This document shows positions 6,828 through 10,433 of a stretch of 10,433 bases of DNA, in pieces (position 1 is the stretch's first letter; each line of letters opens with the position of its first letter). The notes under the pieces are model-generated. The model was not told where the DNA came from and did no database searches. It saw nothing but the letters and a program-made list of their open reading frames with translations. Source of the DNA: Thermoleophilia bacterium (GTDB lineage Bacteria; Actinomycetota; Thermoleophilia; Gaiellales; Gaiellaceae); the NCBI GenBank assembly GCA_025933895.1, contig JAICZB010000060.1, positions 1 to 10,433 of the forward strand, given 5' to 3'. The position numbers were made by a program, and so were the translations under genes.

Positions 6828-9074
6828 CTATCTCGTCAATGCTGGTACGCAATTCGTTGGTGAGACGCCGATGACACAGATTTGTCCGTTGGGAGTTCCG
6901 GCCGTGTCTTCGTAGTTGATCCAGTGGCCCCAGACGGCACCGTTGTCCGAATTCCGCTTGCCCTTGGTGGGAAATGGCTCGTTGACGCCGGTACACGACG
7001 GCTTGATGTTGTGGTCCCAACCGGTGACGTAGAACGTTGCGAACTTTCGGATCGGGAGCCACGCCTGCGGCGAGCCGACACCGGACGCGAAATCGGCGGT
7101 GGACGTGATGATCATCGTGACCGCGCGGGGGTCTCCGGGCAGGATCCCGGCCGAGCCAGTGGTGGTCGACCAGTTGTTGGCAGGGCAGTTCGTGGAGGCA
7201 TTGGCCCCGGTACAGTTGGTGCCGTAAGCTGCGCCCACCATCCGGTCGACGAGCGGGCAGATGATTCCGACGCGGCGCTCGCCCGGGGTCGTCTGGACGC
7301 AATCCTGGTTGTTGCCGTTCGGCCAGCCGGTTGTGTTGCCGTCGATTGCGGGGCTGCAACCGCTCCCGTCCGTGCGCGAATAGACGAAGAGCGGATTCAG
7401 CGGCGGACTGGTGAAGAAGGGGTTCCCAGGACCGCAGCCGTAGTAGACGACCTCCGAGTCGCCGTTCAACGAGTTGCCCTGTCCACAGTCCACAAGACCG
7501 GTCTGATGGTTGGTCGAGGTCGCGAACCGCAGGACGGTCGCTGGCGAACCCGGAGCGGCGGTGTTCAGACCGGACAGCTTCAGGGTGAATACGAGGTTGT
7601 GCGTCGACCCGCCGGCGAAGCTGTTCGTGTTGGTGCCGAGGAGGGCGCCGGTGCCGCTCACCTCGCTGATCTGGGCGGCTACGATCGGGCCCGAGTCGTC
7701 AGGCTGGTCGCAACCGTTGCAGGCGCCGAACGACTGCGCCATGATCCCGAAGTTGCCCTGGCAGGCGGCGGGGGTCGGGTTCCCCGAGCAGCTGGTCCCG
7801 TTGATGCTGCCGCTGCTCTGCGACCAGGCGATCACGAACTGGTGGATTCCGTCCGAGTCGGGGATCGTCGTGCTTTCGCAGAAGCTGTTGGCCGGGCATT
7901 GACCCCCACTGTTCATCTTGTTCTGCTGGCTCGGTGTGGGCGTGACCCAGACGTTGTTCACGTTGTCCCACGTGCGTTGGAGCAGGAAGACGCTCCGCTG
8001 TCCGGGCGGAATACCGCTCGCGAATGTCACGCCCGCGTTGACGGTGAGCGTGCACCCACCGACACTGAAGTACTGCGATCCGTTCGGCGGACTCGTCGGC
8101 GGCGGCGTGCATGCCCCCGAGCCGCTCGCCGTCACGCCGGCGGAATTGAGCTGAGGCGCGGAATCCGTTCCCACCGTCGGGTCGCTCGCCGGGTGGTTGT
8201 TGATCATCAGCAACCCCGTGTTCGAGCTGTCGTCGTACGTCTGGCCGGTGCCGTTGCAGTCGCTGAGGAACGGCTGGAGATAGACGTTGTCGGAGCCGGG
8301 CATCGTGAAGGAGAGGGGTGTGGCCGAGTTGTCCCACTGAACCGGCGCCGTCGGGTTGTTCGGATCGACCGGCTCCTTCGCGAGCGTTACCGTCTGGATC
8401 AGCGCATTCGTCGTCGCGTTCATGACCCTGACGGAGACGCACGGCGTGAAGCCGGTGTCTCCGACGGCGATTGGAACCGACTCGGTGCTTGCTTCACCCT
8501 CGAGCGCGGCCCGCGCGTGAGCGTGGATCGTCGGCGTGAACGAGAGAAGCGGGAAGAAGAGCCCGAGGTTTGCCTGGGTGAGGCGGACGTCCACCATCGG
8601 GCCGACTTTTCCGTCCTCGTCCCTGGAGCTGCACAGCGCCGTACTGCTGCTCGTGTTGCCGGTGGTCCCCATGCTCCAGTCCGCGCCGCCGGGCCAGTTC
8701 TGCGTCGAGTTTAGGAGCATGTGGAAGTTCTGTGGCGTGCCCTGCGTCAGGTTCGGTTGGTTCTTGTAGCCCGAGACCGTGCTGCCGAACGGGAGATTTG
8801 CGGCGGGAGTTCCGTTCGGCGGGCCGGCGTACTGCTGCGCCACCTTGCCGATCACATCGGTCTGGGTGCTCGTCGGTGTGCTGAAGCAGGTGCCCCCGTA
8901 CTGCACCGCGGCCGCCATCGCTGCGGCGTCCGCGCGGTTCTGCAGATTGCGGCTGTAGTCGAAGAAGTGCGCGAAGTCGACCGCGAACGAGACGAACAAG
9001 GCCAGCACGGGCAGCCAGACGGCGACCATGACGATCACGGCGCCGGACTCGGATCTCGACTTGACGTTCCTCAT
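6828..9074 (-). CDS. tadG: Large cysteine-rich TadG-like protein with N-terminal TadE/G (Tad) anchor
   Basis: A 748-residue protein. The N-terminus (about 7-58) is the TadE/G-like module: 'SESGAVIVMVAVWLP', one membrane segment (about 11-33), then 'DFAHFFDYSRNLQNRADAAAMAAA'. The remaining ~690 residues are an extracytoplasmic region rich in Asn, Ser, Thr, Gly and Pro with 22 cysteines, including CNGC and two CPAN segments. The end has a 'FATFYVTGWDHN' segment and a 'GHWINYED' segment that resemble the C-termini of actinobacterial TadG-related proteins (from memory). No VWA domain or MIDAS motif is visible, unlike many TadG proteins. It is longer than most family members I know. I chose ATG 9074, which overlaps the tadE stop as ATGA. 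An in-frame GTG at 9083 is possible, and neither has a clear Shine-Dalgarno. A minor-pilin, tip or adhesin role is inferred. Confidence 0.82.
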   Translation of the reverse strand: MRNVKSRSESGAVIVMVAVWLPVLALFVSFAVDFAHFFDYSRNLQNRADAAAMAAAVQYGGTCFSTPTSTQTDVIGKVAQQYAGPPNGTPAANLPFGSTVSGYKNQPNLTQGTPQNFHMLLNSTQNWPGGADWSMGTTGNTSSSTALCSSRDEDGKVGPMVDVRLTQANLGLFFPLLSFTPTIHAHARAALEGEASTESVPIAVGDTGFTPCVSVRVMNATTNALIQTVTLAKEPVDPNNPTAPVQWDNSATPLSFTMPGSDNVYLQPFLSDCNGTGQTYDDSSNTGLLMINNHPASDPTVGTDSAPQLNSAGVTASGSGACTPPPTSPPNGSQYFSVGGCTLTVNAGVTFASGIPPGQRSVFLLQRTWDNVNNVWVTPTPSQQNKMNSGGQCPANSFCESTTIPDSDGIHQFVIAWSQSSGSINGTSCSGNPTPAACQGNFGIMAQSFGACNGCDQPDDSGPIVAAQISEVSGTGALLGTNTNSFAGGSTHNLVFTLKLSGLNTAAPGSPATVLRFATSTNHQTGLVDCGQGNSLNGDSEVVYYGCGPGNPFFTSPPLNPLFVYSRTDGSGCSPAIDGNTTGWPNGNNQDCVQTTPGERRVGIICPLVDRMVGAAYGTNCTGANASTNCPANNWSTTTGSAGILPGDPRAVTMIITSTADFASGVGSPQAWLPIRKFATFYVTGWDHNIKPSCTGVNEPFPTKGKRNSDNGAVWGHWINYEDTAGTPNGQICVIGVSPTNCVPALTR

Positions 9075-9652
9075 GAGTCGCACGCGTTTATGCCGTCAGT
9101 CGTCGCCTGGGGCCCGTCCACATGCCCTCCATCCCAGGTCCGCGGGGCCTCGAGACGCTCGGTCTGCGTCGAGCTCAACGTGATCGCCGCACCGAAGAAG
9201 CTCGTCAAGAAGTGGAACTTGAAGCGGGTGCGGACCGTGACCGGATCGCCGATACTCGGCGTCGTGTTCGTGGCGATGGAGTTGTCGCCCTGCAAGGTGC
9301 CGAGGCAGACGCTGATCCCGTTCTTGAGCTCATTGTCGGTCGGATACGTGTTCGCGATCTGACACTGGATGCTCAGATTGGCCCCGTTGCAGGCCCCCAC
9401 CGCCGTCCCATCCGGGTTGCGGCTGACAACGGCTGCCCGCGCGCCTTGGCCCGCGAGCTGTGTGAGGTCGTTGTAGTAATTCAAGGCTCGACCGAACTCG
9501 ATGATTCCGAACACGAGAAGAAACAAAATCGGTGCGATCAGCGCGAACTCGACGAGCGCCGTTCCGCGCTCCGACCTGATGAGTCGCCGCACCGCGGACT
9601 GCCGAGACGACTGAGGAGGCCCGCCGCTCCCGCTGTTGCTGGGCGCGGACAA
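9071..9652 (-). CDS. tadE: TadE-like pseudopilin
   Basis: A 193-residue minor pseudopilin. After a Ser/Gly/Pro-rich and basic leader comes a prepilin-type site, RSERG/TALVEF (cleavage after G30, Glu at +5 = E35), and a hydrophobic segment (about 31-52, 'FALIAPILFLLVFGIIEFG'). This is the hallmark of TadE/TadF processed by the Tad prepilin peptidase. The mature part (about 163 residues) is exposed and contains four cysteines (C88, C97, C116, C191). No ATG lies in a useful place. TTG 9652 is chosen because GAGGAGG (9664-9658) stands 5 bases before it. An in-frame GTG at codon 21 (V21) has no such site. The frame stays open to 10117, but that part crosses pilin 2 and the structured gap. The 3' end overlaps the TadG-like gene by four bases. 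Confidence 0.87.
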   Translation of the reverse strand: MSAPSNSGSGGPPQSSRQSAVRRLIRSERGTALVEFALIAPILFLLVFGIIEFGRALNYYNDLTQLAGQGARAAVVSRNPDGTAVGACNGANLSIQCQIANTYPTDNELKNGISVCLGTLQGDNSIATNTTPSIGDPVTVRTRFKFHFLTSFFGAAITLSSTQTERLEAPRTWDGGHVDGPQATTDGINACDS

Positions 9653-9657
9653 GGGGG

Positions 9658-9664
9658 CCTCCTC
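9658..9664 (-). promoter_or_regulatory. Ribosome binding site supporting a TTG start for tadE
   Basis: GAGGAGG on the minus strand, 5 bases before TTG 9652, within the 32-base gap after the pilin 2 stop. It is the only good Shine-Dalgarno ahead of the conserved TadE core. Confidence 0.55.
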
Positions 9665-9684
9665 GGTCGATCCCGTGAAGCGGA

Positions 9685-9876
9685 CTAGAGCTTGCCGTTG
9701 ATCGTGTTGAAGATCCCCGAGACCTTCGTGCCGAGGGTCGTCAGGACGCCGATCGAAACGACCGCGATCAGGGCGAGCAGGAGCGCGTACTCCACGAGCG
9801 CCTGACCCTCTTCGCGATCCCGCAGGGCCACAACTGCGAGGTAGGCCCGCATGGGGAGCAAACGAAACTTCTCCAC
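9685..9876 (-). CDS. flp: Flp pilin 2 (Flp/Fap-type major or minor pilin)
   Basis: A 63-residue pilin precursor. A 24-residue leader containing several basic residues ends in REEG. The mature chain begins QALVEYALLLALIAVVSIGV, giving the classic G/XXXXEY site with Glu at +5 (E29) and a hydrophobic helix of about 20 residues. The mature subunit is about 39 residues and ends in INGKL. Size and motif are typical of Flp pilins. The GTG at 9876 is supported by AAGGAGG (9889-9883) with 6-base spacing. The next in-frame ATG is codon 9. The sequence is clearly related to pilin 1 in the cleavage motif and helix but differs in the tail. It is the first gene of a tight downstream run, so it may be made in step with TadE. 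Confidence 0.94.
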   Translation of the reverse strand: MEKFRLLPMRAYLAVVALRDREEGQALVEYALLLALIAVVSIGVLTTLGTKVSGIFNTINGKL

Positions 9877-9882
9877 CTGTGT

Positions 9883-9889
9883 CCTCCTT
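9883..9889 (-). promoter_or_regulatory. Ribosome binding site fixing the GTG start of pilin 2
   Basis: AAGGAGG on the minus strand, 6 bases before GTG 9876. It lies just downstream of the structured leader, so it could be sensitive to folding of the upstream RNA. Confidence 0.65.
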
Positions 9890-9926
9890 CTGAGGGCCGG
9901 CGGGGCCGCCGCCTTCCCCCTGTTTT

Positions 9927-9944
9927 GCAGGGTTGTCGCCCTGC
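9927..9944 (-). repeat. Perfect 6-bp stem inverted repeat in the pilin 2 leader
   Basis: In transcript sense GCAGGG, loop CGACAA, CCCTGC. The stem is followed by AAAACAGGGGG rather than T residues, so it does not look like an intrinsic terminator. It is one of several consecutive hairpins in the gap between the pilin genes. Confidence 0.5.
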
Positions 9945-9997
9945 ATCTTCAGCAGCCCGCAATCACGAGCTGCCATCCGTCGCAACAGGTGATAGAT

Positions 9998-10033
9998 CCC
10001 AGCGCGGAGCGGGTCCTCCGCAGGAAGGCTGGG
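9998..10033 (-). repeat. Compound GC-rich hairpin in the pilin 2 leader
   Basis: In transcript sense CCCAGC (10033-10028), a six-base bulge, GCGGAG (10021-10016), loop GACCCG, CTCCGC (10009-10004), then GCTGGG (10003-9998). Two perfect 6-bp G+C-rich stems stack on each other, with the bulge on the 5' side only. The following bases are ATCTATC, without a T-run. This is the most stable element seen in the gap and is a candidate regulatory, processing or stabilising structure. Confidence 0.55.
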
Positions 10034-10057
10034 ATGCCCCAGACCTCCGTTCAAATC

Positions 10058-10088
10058 GCCCCCTTCTTCGTTGCCAAGCAAGGGGGGC
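10058..10088 (-). repeat. Inverted repeat directly after the pilin 1 stop (possible attenuator)
   Basis: In transcript sense GCCCCC (10088-10083) pairs with GGGGGC (10063-10058). Inside lies a small TTGC-TTG-GCAA hairpin (10081-10071). The element begins at the base after the TAG stop. The tail GATTTGAAC has only three T residues, so termination would be partial at best. A 3'-end stabiliser of pilin 1 mRNA is equally possible. Confidence 0.35.
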
Positions 10089-10277
10089 CTAAGGGACGAC
10101 CGCGTTGACCTTGCCATACAGGCTCGAGACGCCGAGGCCGAACTCGTTGACCACGCCGAAGCTGACTATGGCGATGAGGGAAATCAGAAGGGCGTACTCG
10201 ACGAGAGCCTGTCCGTCCTCCATCTGGACGCGCCGCACGAGGTCCTGCAGCCGCCGCAAAACCAAGGTGACACTCAT
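10089..10277 (-). CDS. flp: Flp pilin 1 (Flp/Fap-type pilin)
   Basis: A 62-residue pilin precursor. The 22-residue leader (VLRRLQDLVRRVQMEDG) ends in the cleavage site G22/QALVEY with Glu at +5 (E27), followed by a hydrophobic helix 'ALLISLIAIVSFGVV'. The mature subunit is about 40 residues with tail 'SSLYGKVNAVVP'. Motif, length and basic leader are all normal for Flp pilins. ATG 10277 is preceded by TGAGGA (10290-10285), 7 bases away. The ATG overlaps by four bases (ATGA) the stop of the frame at 10433-10274, hinting that the transcript begins further upstream. It is separated from pilin 2 by the structured gap, so the two pilins may accumulate at different levels. Confidence 0.93.
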   Translation of the reverse strand: MSVTLVLRRLQDLVRRVQMEDGQALVEYALLISLIAIVSFGVVNEFGLGVSSLYGKVNAVVP

Positions 10278-10433
10278 TTGTTCGTCCTCACAACCTTTCG
10301 CTTCTGATCAGGGCTCAGGGGCTCCGGAGCCACCATCAGCTTGTGCGAACGCGCAACGGACTGCTTCTGCTGAAGGTCCGGCACCGACCAGTGCTTTTCG
10401 GCATGGTCGCACCGCGGTCCGCTCATTTCAATG
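10274..10433 (-). CDS. Possible small protein or 3' end of an upstream gene
   Basis: The minus-strand frame is open from the window edge to TGA 10276-10274. From ATG 10426 it gives 50 residues, starting MSGPRCDHAEKHWSVPDLQQ and ending RKVVRTNK. It also stays open through the two codons above the ATG, so it may be the tail of a longer gene. Support for coding: G+C at codon positions 1/2/3 is roughly 64/44/75 percent by my count, the pattern expected for genes in G+C-rich genomes, and its stop overlaps the pilin 1 start as ATGA. The product is hydrophilic and basic at the end, with one cysteine and no membrane segment. I do not recognise it. Only seven bases are visible before the ATG, so no ribosome site can be judged. 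The alternative is untranslated leader and promoter DNA for the pilus operon. Confidence 0.42.
   Translation of the reverse strand, partial: IEMSGPRCDHAEKHWSVPDLQQKQSVARSHKLMVAPEPLSPDQKRKVVRTNK

Larger units (their letters stand above)
9877..10088 (-). other. Structured 212-base leader between the two pilin genes
   Basis: The only long gap in the operon. I see no convincing gene in it. In transcript order it holds four inverted repeats: one at 10088-10058 right after the pilin 1 stop, a strong compound hairpin at 10033-9998, a GCAGC/GCTGC pair at 9973-9952, and a GCAGGG/CCCTGC hairpin at 9944-9927. A small GGCGG/CCGCC pair (9913-9899) sits 10 bases before the pilin 2 ribosome site. None is followed by a T-run in transcript sense, so a standard intrinsic terminator is not seen. 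I saw no clear -10/-35 pair. Possible roles are attenuation, mRNA processing to set pilin ratios, or control of pilin 2 translation. Confidence 0.5.

Noticed and set aside
6882..8714. Long plus-strand open frame (610 codons) antisense to the TadG-like gene
   Set aside because: Composition is Arg/Val/Gly-rich with no recognisable motif. The minus-strand frame has a membrane anchor, cysteine pattern and operon context.
9877..10088. c-di-GMP (GEMM) riboswitch in the pilin 2 leader
   Set aside because: Pilus genes are a plausible target, but I cannot find the conserved GEMM core segments in the transcript sense. An Rfam scan would settle it.
9653..10117. Upstream extension of the TadE frame through pilin 2 and the leader
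   Set aside because: It would run through a clear Flp pilin gene in another frame, and a good ribosome site marks TTG 9652.
10320..10331. Perfect 12-bp palindrome GGCTCCGGAGCC upstream of pilin 1
   Set aside because: A palindrome of this length is expected a few times by chance in 10 kb, more so in G+C-rich DNA. No second copy or context supports it.
1..10433. tRNA, rRNA, CRISPR, insertion sequences or integrase genes
   Set aside because: None seen. The window is filled by one pilus operon with no transposase-like frames, direct-repeat arrays or attachment-like repeats.

Overview
The window is one nearly complete Tad/Flp (tight adherence) pilus locus, read entirely on the minus strand from about 10.4 kb down to 1. 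The DNA is strongly G+C rich with G/C-biased third codon positions. Starts are a mix of ATG, GTG and TTG with good Shine-Dalgarno sites. No outer-membrane secretin (RcpA/CpaC), CpaD or TadD gene is present. Together with the gene order and protein style this suggests a monoderm actinobacterial lineage, perhaps Thermoleophilia-like (Gaiellales/Solirubrobacterales). That assignment is inference, because there is no marker gene here.

Layout in transcription order: the end of an open frame from beyond the window edge, or a 50-residue small protein (10433-10274); Flp pilin 1 (10277-10089); a 212-base gap with several inverted repeats; Flp pilin 2 (9876-9685); TadE pseudopilin (9652-9071); a large cysteine-rich TadG-like protein (9074-6828); CpaB/RcpC (6809-6096); CpaE/TadZ (6094-4904); CpaF/TadA ATPase (4903-3551); a VWA-TadB fusion (3554-1680); TadC (1670-759); a CpaA/TadV prepilin peptidase (759-148); and the first 45 codons of a MoxR-type AAA+ ATPase (135-1). 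Except for the gap between the pilins, genes overlap by 1-4 bases or are separated by at most 32 bases, as expected for one translationally coupled operon.

How the parts fit: the peptidase cleaves the G/XXXXE(Y/F) leaders of the two pilins and TadE. CpaE positions the machine. The CpaF hexamer drives the TadB/TadC inner-membrane platform that assembles the pilins. CpaB and the TadG-like protein face the outside. The most unusual points are the VWA (MIDAS) domain fused to the outer face of the TadB platform protein, a long 22-cysteine TadG-like protein without a VWA domain, the structured leader between the pilin genes, and a MoxR ATPase at the operon's downstream end. The window is a recognisable secretion/pilus system with an unusual domain arrangement, not a wholly unknown system.
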